Notes under the pieces: generated by a model
The model's input: only the letters and a program-made list of their open reading frames with translations
The model's database searches: none
Told to the model about the DNA's origin: nothing
Program-made: the position numbers and the translations under genes
In this document: one piece after another, positions 1 through 8,052 of the stretch
How positions within the stretch are numbered: the first letter of the stretch is position 1
How the letters are laid out: each line of letters starts with the position of its first letter
Origin: Mariaggregatimicrobium sp964498785
GTDB taxonomy: Bacteria; Zhuqueibacterota; Zhuqueibacteria; Thermofontimicrobiales; Thiofontviventaceae
DNA length: 64,000 nucleotides
Direction: 5' to 3'
NCBI GenBank assembly: GCA_964498785.1
Contig: CAZCJL010000014.1
Span: forward strand, 1 to 64,000

Positions 1-42
1 ACAGCTTCTATCGGGCATCCACTTTGCTTAATTTTAGGAGAT

Positions 43-70
43 TCCCGCTAAAAATTTCGCAGTGGCGGGA
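43..70. repeat. Short intergenic hairpin at window edge
   Basis: TCCCGC at 43-48 pairs with GCGGGA at 65-70 across a 16-base loop, followed by GGAATGACAG. It lies in a stretch without a gene before the first CDS. It resembles the short hairpin repeats scattered through many environmental genomes, but only one copy is in this window, so calling it a repeat is inference. Confidence 0.3.
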
Positions 71-232
71 GGAATGACAGCTCGATGCTGAATAATAAAT
101 AAAATTTAATAACTGAAGTGCAATCCTTTATGCACTGCATTGAAATGCATAAATGAGGCCACAGAAATTACATTTTCATTTTAGAATTTTATGTAATATG
201 TGAATAGGATTGATTGCTTAAGGAGTAACTTA

Positions 233-703
233 ATGAAATTAAAAGATATTCTCTCCGATGACTTAATAATTATGCCGCTCAAGAGTCGCACAAAAGAAGA
301 AATTATTAAAGAGATGGTTAGATATCTTTATTCGAAGAAAAAAATAGATGATGAGCAGAAAATATTAAAAGCAATTCTTGACAGAGAAAAAGTAATGAGT
401 ACAGGAGTTGGAGACCGGGTTGCAATTCCACATGGCAAAGCAGAGGGAGTTAAAGACATTGTGGCCGCATTTGGAATTACCGAAAAAGATGTTGATTTTT
501 ACTCAATTGATAACAAGCCTGTTCGATTGATTTTCATGCTTGTTGGCCCACCCGATAAAACAGGCCCGCACCTAAAAGCACTTAGCAGGATTTCGCGATT
601 GATGCATAAACATGATTTTAGAAACCGTCTATTAGAATCGCACAATCCACGTGAAGTCATGGAAATTATTGATAAAGAAGAAGAGAAGTATTTCGAAATT
701 TAA
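233..703 (+). CDS. PTS EIIA (fructose/nitrogen-type) domain protein
   Basis: Stand-alone phosphotransferase system EIIA type-2 domain of 156 residues. The conserved phospho-acceptor site is visible as VAIPHGK, with the histidine at about residue 67, and the C-terminal half (LIFMLVGPPD, then ALSRISRLM) fits the fold. Proteins of this size without EIIB/EIIC usually act like PtsN (EIIA-Ntr), a regulator that takes phosphate from HPr/NPr rather than transporting sugar; that role is inference here. The start is the ATG at 233, with AAGGAG at 220-225 seven bases upstream; a GTG at 200 in the same frame has no comparable ribosome site. It is first in a tight plus-strand run with the RNA methylase (18-base gap), the CPBP protease and the SpoIID protein. 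Confidence 0.85.
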   Translation: MKLKDILSDDLIIMPLKSRTKEEIIKEMVRYLYSKKKIDDEQKILKAILDREKVMSTGVGDRVAIPHGKAEGVKDIVAAFGITEKDVDFYSIDNKPVRLIFMLVGPPDKTGPHLKALSRISRLMHKHDFRNRLLESHNPREVMEIIDKEEEKYFEI

Positions 704-721
704 TTAAGAGGTGATTATTCC

Positions 722-1507
722 TTGCCTGCCCTATCAAAAAATAACTTAAAATACTTTTGTTCCTTAAAAATCAAGAAATACAGACAACAGGAAAAAAAAT
801 TTATAATCGAAGGCATAAAATTTTGCCGGGATGCATTTAACACATCTGTAAAAATTGACGCCTTTCTTTACTGCCCACAAATCGTATCTCAGGATAAAGT
901 GGCGCCTTTTTTAATAACATGCGAATCACAATCCACTCCCATATATCAGTTAACTCCTGAGATGAGCAAAACACTCTCAGATACGGTTAACTCACAGGGA
1001 GTATTTTGCGTATTAAATGAACTTGCCAATACCATGAATACCTCTCGCTCATCCATAATATTGGCTTTAGATTCAATAAACGATCCCGGCAATGTCGGCT
1101 CTATTATCAGAACCGCTGATTGGTTTGGAATTAGCGGTGTTTACCTCGGGGAAAATTCTGTCGAACTTTACAATCCCAAGGTTCTTCGGGCGACGATGGG
1201 ATCCATTTTTCATCTTCCGATAATTAGCACGCAAAATTTGGCTCACGAAATAAGGGCACTGAAAAACAATGGGTTTACTGTTTACGGCGCCGATGTACGC
1301 GGTGACTTTTATTTTAAGCAAATCGAATATTCTCCACCGGAAATATTAATTATCGGAAATGAATCACAAGGTATCTCTGACGATTTGTTGGATCTTTGCG
1401 ATTATAGAATTAAAATACCAGCCAGAGGTAAGGCTGAATCATTAAATGCTGCTGTTGCAAATGGAATTATATTAAGCGAAATGGTTTTAGAATACGATGG
1501 TTTATAG
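722..1507 (+). CDS. SpoU/TrmH-family RNA methyltransferase
   Basis: SPOUT-class S-adenosylmethionine-dependent 2'-O-ribose methyltransferase acting on rRNA or tRNA. All three SpoU motifs are present: DPGNVGSIIRTA (motif 1, with the catalytic Arg), IIGNESQGIS (motif 2) and IPARGKAESLNAAVA (motif 3), which together form the trefoil knot that binds SAM. The N-terminal 90 residues (YFCSLKIKKYRQQEKKFIIEG) match the substrate-binding domain of the RlmB/TrmH-like branch. At 261 residues it has the normal family length. Translation starts at a TTG at 722, supported by AAGAGGTG at 706-713. The exact RNA target cannot be read from sequence. The last codons overlap the next gene by 11 bases, which suggests translational coupling. 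Confidence 0.9.
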   Translation: MPALSKNNLKYFCSLKIKKYRQQEKKFIIEGIKFCRDAFNTSVKIDAFLYCPQIVSQDKVAPFLITCESQSTPIYQLTPEMSKTLSDTVNSQGVFCVLNELANTMNTSRSSIILALDSINDPGNVGSIIRTADWFGISGVYLGENSVELYNPKVLRATMGSIFHLPIISTQNLAHEIRALKNNGFTVYGADVRGDFYFKQIEYSPPEILIIGNESQGISDDLLDLCDYRIKIPARGKAESLNAAVANGIILSEMVLEYDGL

Positions 1508-2330
1508 TGAAAACGATAATACTTCGGCTCTTTACCCCACTCAAAAACAAGCATTATTGGTTATTCTGATCACCATGTTGTTAACCTTCTTGCTCGGCAT
1601 GCTGGGAATGGCGCTCGGACTTCAGCGTACTGAGCTATTTCTTGTTGAAATAGTTACCATCATACCAGCTCTGGTTTTTGTTTACAAGAACAATTTTTCG
1701 CCAATAAAAGTTTTTCGGCTAAGATCAGTAAATAAAAATATTATATTCAGCGCGATTCTCATCGGTCTGTCTCTTTCTATTTTAACCGATGAAGCGGATC
1801 GCCTGCTTAACATGATTTTCCCGATGCCGGAACCTGTTTTAGATTTATTGGAACAAGCATTGAAAATTAATACCCTGTGGGACTTCCTGGTCATTGTATC
1901 CTCCGCGGTTTTTCTTGCGGCCGTATGTGAAGAAATGTTATTTCGCGGTTTTTTACAAACCAGTTTTGAACATTCGTTTGATATCACAAAAGCTGTTATG
2001 CTAACAGCACTTCTATTTGGTATTGTACATTTTAATCCATGGTGGACGATTCAATTGATTATTTTCGGAATTTTTCTGGGTGTCCTCTCATGGAAAAGTA
2101 AAAGCATTATCCCAGCAATGATCGTTCATGGAATCAATAACAGCCTTGCATTAATTTTTCAAAATGTAGACGAAAAACACCTGAATTTTTATTCATGGAA
2201 CAACCATGTCAACCCCTTTCTTGTGGTAATATCTATCTTTGGATGCATTTATGGTTTTAAAATATTTTACAGTTATTGTGAGGAATTCTATGCAAAAGAC
2301 CAAAAAATTGAAAAACATTCCGAAAGTTAG
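1497..2330 (+). CDS. CPBP-family intramembrane metalloprotease
   Basis: Polytopic inner-membrane protein of 277 residues with the CPBP (Abi, type II CAAX prenyl protease-like) active-site motifs in order: EEMLFR (E145, E146, R150), FGIVHF (H178) and HGINN (H211, N215). Hydrophobic segments are visible near residues 18-42, 46-63, 82-98, 128-143, 165-180 and 185-200. Family members are glutamate/histidine metalloproteases of the membrane; the substrate is unknown. The ATG lies inside the end of the RNA methylase gene and the gene's end overlaps the SpoIID protein by 41 bases, so it sits within one operon. Confidence 0.88.
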   Translation: MVYSENDNTSALYPTQKQALLVILITMLLTFLLGMLGMALGLQRTELFLVEIVTIIPALVFVYKNNFSPIKVFRLRSVNKNIIFSAILIGLSLSILTDEADRLLNMIFPMPEPVLDLLEQALKINTLWDFLVIVSSAVFLAAVCEEMLFRGFLQTSFEHSFDITKAVMLTALLFGIVHFNPWWTIQLIIFGIFLGVLSWKSKSIIPAMIVHGINNSLALIFQNVDEKHLNFYSWNNHVNPFLVVISIFGCIYGFKIFYSYCEEFYAKDQKIEKHSES

Positions 2331-3843
2331 AATAGGCATTATCCAATCTTCGGATAGTGTCCGGATTAAATGTGAAAGCGCTTTTAAAATAGCGAACGTA
2401 AACAATGAAACGCTGTTATCAGGAAATCCCGATGAAAGCTATACATTAACGATTGCCTCACGCAAACCCGCACAGATGAGATTTCAAATTCGGGCTGGAT
2501 TGTACAAAAATCCGCAGAAAGCGGAACAGAAATATAATGAGCTTAAACAACAGGGATTAGAAGTAGAAATCAGAAAAATTGGCCTTCTTCTGAAATTTGA
2601 TGATTTTGAATTTGATAATAGCGATTACTGGGTCACTATCGGCAATTTTTCAACAAAGGAGGATGCAGTAAAATATCGTGATGAATCAGGACTCACCAGT
2701 GATATTCCCATTGTCGAAAAAGTAATACAAAAAGCGACAGGTAAAATCAAAAATGATTCTCATCAATTTCCTGATTGTATCCGTATTGTGCCGGATAACC
2801 CCGAAACACTTATCCAGGTTGATGATGTGCCAATAGGCATTGAATTTCATTGGCAGAAAAAAGAGAATCTGGACTATCGCGGCATTATTGAAGTCGCATT
2901 CAATAATGACGGGAATTTGGTAACCATTAATGAATTAGATATTGAGAACTACCTTGCCAGCGTCAATTCATCAGAAATGACGCCAGACTGTCCGCTTGCA
3001 TTATTAGAAGCACAAACCATCGCCGCGCGCAGCACTGTATTTGCGACCATGGGCAAGCATCATTATAACACGACATTTCATCTTTGCTCAGATGATCATT
3101 GTCAGTGCTATCAGGGAGCAAAACGTGAACAAGCCGTATCACAGCAGGCAATGCAAAACACATTGGGCAAAACATTAATTTCCGGCGACGAAATTTGCGA
3201 CGCCCGATATTCCAAAATTTGCGGCGGAATTATGGAAAGTTATGAAAATGTCTGGGATGAACGAAAAATTCCTTACCTGATTGCAGGTATTGATAGTGAT
3301 CAGAAAATCGATTATCCGGCGGATACAGAGGAACGCGCCAGAGCTCTTATCACTGGGAATCCGGACGTTTTTTGCAACACCAATATTTACAAATTACCGG
3401 AAAAGCTCGCCAACTTATATTCTACCAAAGATCTGTTTCGGTGGAAAGTGCGATTCGAGCGGAAGGCTTTGCAAAAATTGATTGCGAAAAAATTAAATAC
3501 TGATTTTGGTGAATTAATCGATTTAAAACCAATAAATAGAGGAGCCAGCGGACGCATTATTTACATGGACGTTATTGGCAGCAAAAAAACGATCCGCGTT
3601 GGCAAAGAACTCGGCATACGCCGAATTTTATCTGAAAGCCATCTTTATAGCTCCTGTTTTTACATTGAAAAAGAAATGGATAGTAACGGGAATATTGATA
3701 CATTCATTTTAAAAGGCGCGGGATGGGGTCACGGCGTTGGGCTCTGCCAGGTCGGCGCTACTGTTATGGCATTGAAAGGGCATGAGTCTCAAAACATTCT
3801 CGAACACTATTTTAAGAATAGTATCGTTAAAAAATTGTATTGA
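2290..3843 (+). CDS. SpoIID/LytB-domain protein with SPOR-like repeats
   Basis: 517-residue protein with two SPOR-like segments near residues 65-100 (FQIRAGLYKN) and 113-145 (YWVTIGNFSTKED), followed by a SpoIID/LytB domain to the C-terminus. The SpoIID hallmarks are visible: SSEMTPDCPLALLEAQTIAA, the Cys-rich DDHCQCYQG stretch, YSKICGG, and the terminal GWGHGVGLCQVGA motif. SpoIID enzymes are lytic transglycosylases cutting denuded glycan strands, and SPOR domains bind those same strands, so a role in peptidoglycan remodelling or cell separation is likely. The ATG at 2290 is chosen because GAGGA lies five bases upstream; a TTG at 2239 has no such site. Oddly, no convincing signal peptide or lipobox is visible, so its export route is unclear. 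Confidence 0.82.
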   Translation: MQKTKKLKNIPKVRIGIIQSSDSVRIKCESAFKIANVNNETLLSGNPDESYTLTIASRKPAQMRFQIRAGLYKNPQKAEQKYNELKQQGLEVEIRKIGLLLKFDDFEFDNSDYWVTIGNFSTKEDAVKYRDESGLTSDIPIVEKVIQKATGKIKNDSHQFPDCIRIVPDNPETLIQVDDVPIGIEFHWQKKENLDYRGIIEVAFNNDGNLVTINELDIENYLASVNSSEMTPDCPLALLEAQTIAARSTVFATMGKHHYNTTFHLCSDDHCQCYQGAKREQAVSQQAMQNTLGKTLISGDEICDARYSKICGGIMESYENVWDERKIPYLIAGIDSDQKIDYPADTEERARALITGNPDVFCNTNIYKLPEKLANLYSTKDLFRWKVRFERKALQKLIAKKLNTDFGELIDLKPINRGASGRIIYMDVIGSKKTIRVGKELGIRRILSESHLYSSCFYIEKEMDSNGNIDTFILKGAGWGHGVGLCQVGATVMALKGHESQNILEHYFKNSIVKKLY

Positions 3844-3954
3844 TATTTTTCCGCAATCCCTTTAATTTGCCTCTATATAAAAAGCGACATAAAAATTAAG
3901 GAGACTTGGGAACTCTCTTTAGGTTAAATTGATTCACATCTGAGATTAGGGGGG

Positions 3955-3994
3955 GGCCAGCATTACAATTTTATTGAAGTGCTGGCCTTTTTTT
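3955..3994 (+). terminator. Rho-independent terminator after the SpoIID operon
   Basis: Perfect eight-base stem GGCCAGCA (3955-3962) with TGCTGGCC (3980-3987), then a run of seven T. It closes the plus-strand operon that ends at 3843. A run of eight G (3949-3956) overlaps the 5' arm. Confidence 0.85.
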
Positions 3995-4024
3995 ATTTAT
4001 TTTTTGCAAGATATAAAAAAGTAG

Positions 4025-4053
4025 TTGATTTTAATTTATTTTTATGTTATGTT
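4025..4053 (+). promoter_or_regulatory. Candidate sigma70 promoter for receiver/nadB/dNK operon
   Basis: TTGATT (4025-4030), a 17-base spacer, then TATGTT (4048-4053), directly after the terminator of the previous operon and about 60 bases before the start codon at 4112. Confidence 0.5.
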
Positions 4054-4111
4054 TTTTTACGTTGAGTTCATAGTTTTTCCGATAATAATTAAAATCAACT
4101 GGGGTTATGCT

Positions 4112-4462
4112 ATGAAAACTTTGCTGGTGGTTGAAGATGAAAAAAATCTTCGGATGTTGTATCAACAAGATTTAGCAGATGAAGGATACCATGTGATAAC
4201 CGCCGAAGATGGCATCCAGGCGCTAGAAAAAATTAAACACAATACGGTTCATTTGGCAATCCTTGACATCAAAATGAATGGGATGAACGGGGTTGAAACA
4301 CTTAAGAAGATCATGGAAATCGATAAGAATATCAAAGTAATATTAAATACTGCATATTCGACCTTCAAATCTGATTTTTCCACCTGGTCGGCCGACGCAT
4401 ACTTAATTAAAACATCCAACCTGGATGAATTAAAATTAAAAGTAAAACAACTCTTGCAGTAA
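4112..4462 (+). CDS. Stand-alone response-regulator receiver domain
   Basis: A single CheY-like REC domain of 116 residues without an output domain. Visible residues are the acidic pair E8/D9 (VVEDE), the phospho-acceptor Asp at about 52 (LAILDIKMNG), the Thr of NTAYS and the Lys of LIKTSN. Such proteins relay phosphate or bind a partner; no histidine kinase is nearby, so the partner is unknown. The start is the ATG at 4112; an in-frame upstream ATG at 4025 would add a hydrophobic tail overlapping the promoter and is rejected. It is four bases upstream of nadB, suggesting cotranscription with NAD biosynthesis and nucleoside salvage genes. Confidence 0.88.
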   Translation: MKTLLVVEDEKNLRMLYQQDLADEGYHVITAEDGIQALEKIKHNTVHLAILDIKMNGMNGVETLKKIMEIDKNIKVILNTAYSTFKSDFSTWSADAYLIKTSNLDELKLKVKQLLQ

Positions 4463-4466
4463 ATTT

Positions 4467-6119
4467 ATGATCATAGAAAGCGATTTTTTAGTTATCGGAA
4501 GCGGCATTGCCGGCTTATCCGTTGGATTAAAATTATCAGAACATGGATCCGTATCCATTATAACAAAAAAAGAAGAAGCTGAATCAAATACGAATTATGC
4601 TCAGGGCGGAATTGCTGCTGTTTTGGAAAAAGACGATGCATTTGAGATACACATCGATGACACCCTAAAAGCAGGAACTGGGTTATGTAATGAACAGGCA
4701 GTTAATACATTAGTGCAACAAGGCCCCGAACGTGTTCATGAACTCGCTAAATGGGGTGCAGAATTTTCTCGAAAAAGAGATTCTGATAAATCCGCTTTTG
4801 ATCTTGGCAGAGAGGGAGGACACTCTAAAAACAGAATCGTTCACGCAAGGGATTTAACCGGCAGGGAAGTGGAACACTCTCTCTTGAAAGCGATTAAAAC
4901 TCACCCCCAAATCCATATTTATGAAGAACATTGTGCGATTGAATTGATCACTGAACATCATATCAATGACCATCCTTCTGTTGACTTTTCTGATAGCGTT
5001 CATTGTTGGGGCGCCTATGTGCTGGACACAGCGACCGGTCATATAAAAATGTTTATTTCAAAATATACAATATTGGCGACTGGTGGCTGCGGACAGGTAT
5101 ATTTACACACAACGAATCCAAAAATCGCCACCGCCGACGGCATTGCCATGGCGTATCGGGCTGGAGCGCATATTGCGAATCTCGAATTCATGCAATTTCA
5201 TCCCACCACACTCTTCCACCCGGAAGCCAGTTCTTTTTTAATTTCAGAAGCTGTGCGCGGCTTTGGCGGGGTTCTGAAAACAAAAGATGGTTCAAAATTT
5301 ATGAAACATTACCATCCCATGGGCTCTCTTGCCCCAAGAGATATCGTTGCCCGGGCGATTGATGCAGAATTAAAAAAACGGGGTGAGGAATGCGTTTACC
5401 TGGACACGACCCACATCGAGGCCGATGCGCTCATTAATCGCTTTCCCCATATTTATGCAAAATGTCTATCATATAACATCGACATGACAAAGGCGCCTAT
5501 TCCTGTTGTACCTGCTGCTCATTACATGTGTGGTGGCGTTGTTACCGATATTAACGGTCGCACCAATATCGCAAATCTTTATGCCTGCGGCGAAGTTGCC
5601 TGCACCGGGGTACACGGCGCCAATCGACTGGCATCAAATTCTCTTTTAGAGGCCGTTGTATTTTCGAATCAAATTTATCTCGATATTGTTGCACACACAG
5701 ATCAACAATCATCTTTCACGTTTCCTCATATTCAAGCATGGGATGAATCCGGAACTTTCAATCAGGAAGAATGGATATTAATTCAACATGATAAAGAAGA
5801 AATTCAAAGTTTGATGTGGGACTATGTTGGGATTGTCCGCTCAAATTTACGTTTGCAGCGCGCACAACGTCGCGTCAATTTAATTTACAAAGAAGTTGAA
5901 AAATTTTATAAGAAAACTAAAATCACCGAAGGTCTGCTGGAACTACGTAATCTTACCCTTACAGCCAAACTGATTATCAACTGTGCACTTCACCGCAAGG
6001 AGAGCAGAGGCCTCCACTACACCACAGATTATATTGAGACTGACGATAAAAATTGGCGCAAAGATACAATTATTTATCGTCAAAATGATAATTATAAGTT
6101 CGTGCAAAATCAGGAATAA
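4467..6119 (+). CDS. nadB: L-aspartate oxidase
   Basis: Flavoprotein that oxidises L-aspartate to iminoaspartate, the first step of de novo NAD synthesis, working with quinolinate synthase NadA (not in this window). The N-terminal FAD-binding Rossmann motif is GSGIAGLSVGLKL; TNYAQGGIAA, ILATGGCGQVYLHTTNP and the substrate-loop region GVHGANRLASNSLLEA are characteristic of the fumarate reductase/succinate dehydrogenase/NadB flavoprotein family. Its 550 residues match NadB length, and there is no sign of the succinate dehydrogenase operon, which favours NadB. The C-terminal helical domain (SNLRLQRAQRRV) is intact. It lies four bases after the receiver gene and five bases before the nucleoside kinase. 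Confidence 0.92.
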   Translation: MIIESDFLVIGSGIAGLSVGLKLSEHGSVSIITKKEEAESNTNYAQGGIAAVLEKDDAFEIHIDDTLKAGTGLCNEQAVNTLVQQGPERVHELAKWGAEFSRKRDSDKSAFDLGREGGHSKNRIVHARDLTGREVEHSLLKAIKTHPQIHIYEEHCAIELITEHHINDHPSVDFSDSVHCWGAYVLDTATGHIKMFISKYTILATGGCGQVYLHTTNPKIATADGIAMAYRAGAHIANLEFMQFHPTTLFHPEASSFLISEAVRGFGGVLKTKDGSKFMKHYHPMGSLAPRDIVARAIDAELKKRGEECVYLDTTHIEADALINRFPHIYAKCLSYNIDMTKAPIPVVPAAHYMCGGVVTDINGRTNIANLYACGEVACTGVHGANRLASNSLLEAVVFSNQIYLDIVAHTDQQSSFTFPHIQAWDESGTFNQEEWILIQHDKEEIQSLMWDYVGIVRSNLRLQRAQRRVNLIYKEVEKFYKKTKITEGLLELRNLTLTAKLIINCALHRKESRGLHYTTDYIETDDKNWRKDTIIYRQNDNYKFVQNQE

Positions 6120-6123
6120 TTTT

Positions 6124-6777
6124 TTGAGTAGAAAACATTTTTTCGCCCTGGCCGGAAATATCGGTGTTGGCAAAACTACCTGGACAAAACTACTTAGCGA
6201 ACATTGTAATTGGCAACCTTACTACGAACGATTTATTGAAAATCCGTATCTCGCGGACTTTTATGCAAACATGAGACAATGGAGCTTTCATTCCCAAATA
6301 TATTTTCTCACCCATCGTTTTAAAGCTCAAATTGAAATTCAAAAAAGTAAAAAAACGTGTATTCAGGACCGCACTATTTTTGAAGACGGTGAAATTTTCG
6401 CGCGAAACTTGTATGAACAAAAACTTATGAGCGAACGGGATTATCGTAGTTATCGGGAACTATTCGAGGCAATGCTGAAGTCACTTATTTACCCGGATTT
6501 AATTATTTATCTAAAAGCATCTACCTGGACACTTATCAGTCGAATCAGAAAACGTGGCCGGGATTATGAAAGCAAAATAGACAAAGAATATCTCGCCAGA
6601 TTAAATACAATTTATGATAAATGGATTGACAGTTATTCTCAAAAATGCCATGTGTTGATTGTCGATACCGACAATTTCGACATTCAAAAGGACGATAACA
6701 GATTAAATGAAATTATCAACGAAATTAAAGCATACGAGAAGCAACTGGAATTATTCCCCAATCTCTGGTATATCTAA
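6124..6777 (+). CDS. Deoxynucleoside kinase family protein
   Basis: P-loop kinase that phosphorylates deoxynucleosides for nucleotide salvage. The N-terminus carries the Walker A motif GNIGVGKTTW, the middle has QDRTIFEDGEIFA (the DR catalytic/base-recognition region), and RIRKRGRDYE forms the Arg-rich lid. At 217 residues it matches bacterial deoxyadenosine/deoxyguanosine kinases; the base preference cannot be decided. The start is a TTG at 6124 with AGGA at 6112-6115, because the conserved part begins immediately after it (SRKHFFALAGN). The 3' end overlaps the convergent deacetylase by four bases. Confidence 0.85.
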   Translation: MSRKHFFALAGNIGVGKTTWTKLLSEHCNWQPYYERFIENPYLADFYANMRQWSFHSQIYFLTHRFKAQIEIQKSKKTCIQDRTIFEDGEIFARNLYEQKLMSERDYRSYRELFEAMLKSLIYPDLIIYLKASTWTLISRIRKRGRDYESKIDKEYLARLNTIYDKWIDSYSQKCHVLIVDTDNFDIQKDDNRLNEIINEIKAYEKQLELFPNLWYI

Positions 6778-7784
6778 AAAATGCCAAAACAACGGCAGAT
6801 AAATGACGCCATGGAATCCGTTCCATAAACGCCAATTCGCTTCAAGGTGAATGGATCATCCGCTACTTTGTTCACTCCCCTCACATTCATAAATGCGAAC
6901 CGATATCCGCACTCCCGTAGCAGTTCTATTGATCGATGATTAAAATCATTCGGCCCCCCATTGGGATAAGCAAAGGCGCGCACCTCTTTACCAGTCATCT
7001 GTTCAATATCCTGCTTCGATTTAATCAGTTCCTGTTTTGCTCGCTCAACGCTGGCTTTACTGAGGATCAAATGAGACTCGGTATGTGAGCCGAACGAAAT
7101 TCCGGCATCAGTCATTTCTTTTATATCCGCCGGTCTGAGCATTTCAGCAGAAGTCTCGTCAGCCTCTTTTTCGATCTGAAAAAACTGCCTCGATTCTTCA
7201 ATAAACCGATCCCGTGAAGCATTATCAATGGATTTCAGATGATCGTTCAATTGCTGATATGTGCTGTTGGCTGATCCGTTAAATTTTCTGTTTAATGCAC
7301 GTTCGCTAAATCGCCAGAATATATTCGCCGTGCTCCTTGAAATGATCTGTTGCAGTTCATCCCACCAAAGACTTTTTTTTGTTCCGATGAAGCCTGTCGT
7401 TAAAAAGATTGTCGCAGAGGACTGATATTTTTTCAGCAGTGGGAAGGCACACAGGTAATTATCGCGATACCCATCATCAAATGTGATGGCAAGCGCACGC
7501 TTTGGCAATATTTTCTCCCGATCAAGAGCGTCTGCAAGGTAATCTATGGGTATGACAGTGAAGTATTTCTTCAGGAATTTCAACTGGCGTTCAAAACGCG
7601 CGACCGGAACGCTCATCGATTTGGCAACAGGATTTCCGGCATGGCGCTGATTGTTAACGCGGTGATAGACCAGAATTCGATATTGGTTCGGTTGGTTGTC
7701 GATTTTCAGCAAATAAATTAACATTGCCAATCCGCTGTACACAAATACAAAGCTGATGATCTCTCTGGCAATCTTTTTTAACAA
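6774..7784 (-). CDS. Membrane-anchored polysaccharide deacetylase
   Basis: 336-residue protein with a single N-terminal membrane segment (IISFVFVYSGLAMLIYLL) and a NodB-type carbohydrate esterase 4 domain. The metal-site motifs are present: ITFDDGYRDN (catalytic and metal-binding Asp pair), GSHTESH (two His metal ligands) and FAYPNGGPND. Enzymes of this type remove N-acetyl groups from glycans such as peptidoglycan or exopolysaccharide on the outer face of the inner membrane; the substrate is not determinable. The start is TTG at 7784, preceded by AAAGGA. It converges on the nucleoside kinase gene and overlaps it by four bases, leaving no room for a separate terminator. Confidence 0.87.
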   Translation of the reverse strand: MLKKIAREIISFVFVYSGLAMLIYLLKIDNQPNQYRILVYHRVNNQRHAGNPVAKSMSVPVARFERQLKFLKKYFTVIPIDYLADALDREKILPKRALAITFDDGYRDNYLCAFPLLKKYQSSATIFLTTGFIGTKKSLWWDELQQIISRSTANIFWRFSERALNRKFNGSANSTYQQLNDHLKSIDNASRDRFIEESRQFFQIEKEADETSAEMLRPADIKEMTDAGISFGSHTESHLILSKASVERAKQELIKSKQDIEQMTGKEVRAFAYPNGGPNDFNHRSIELLRECGYRFAFMNVRGVNKVADDPFTLKRIGVYGTDSMASFICRCFGIF

Positions 7785-7935
7785 CTGTACAATCCTTTAC
7801 TCTGAATTCAAATCCTATATTTTTTTTCAATTAGAAAATTCTGCACCAGCCATCTTCGATTTCAACACGTTTTCATCATGACGATCTTCTCTTTTTTTCA
7901 AACCGTGACAGCAAAACATAACTCCACATCATAAG

Positions 7936-7972
7936 CCTTATTCCCTTATTAAGCGCGAATAAGGGAATAAGG
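7936..7972. repeat. Perfect 15-bp intergenic palindrome
   Basis: CCTTATTCCCTTATT (7936-7950) is exactly complementary to the arm at 7958-7972, with a seven-base loop AAGCGCG. It lies 80 bases after the stop of the FadL-like gene and 150 bases before the deacetylase start. There is no U-run on either strand, so it is not a classical terminator; it may be a 3'-end stabilising hairpin or protein-binding site. Confidence 0.7.
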
Positions 7973-8052
7973 TTAATTTCAAAGAAAGTTCGTCACGCCT
8001 AAAGTTGCAAAGACAAAAATATGGTTTTAAGAAATTTCTTTTTTGAATATAT

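Noticed and set aside
5003..5362. 119-residue open frame in another phase inside nadB
   Set aside because: It lies wholly within a well-supported L-aspartate oxidase, has no ribosome site, and its composition fits an out-of-phase reading of that gene.
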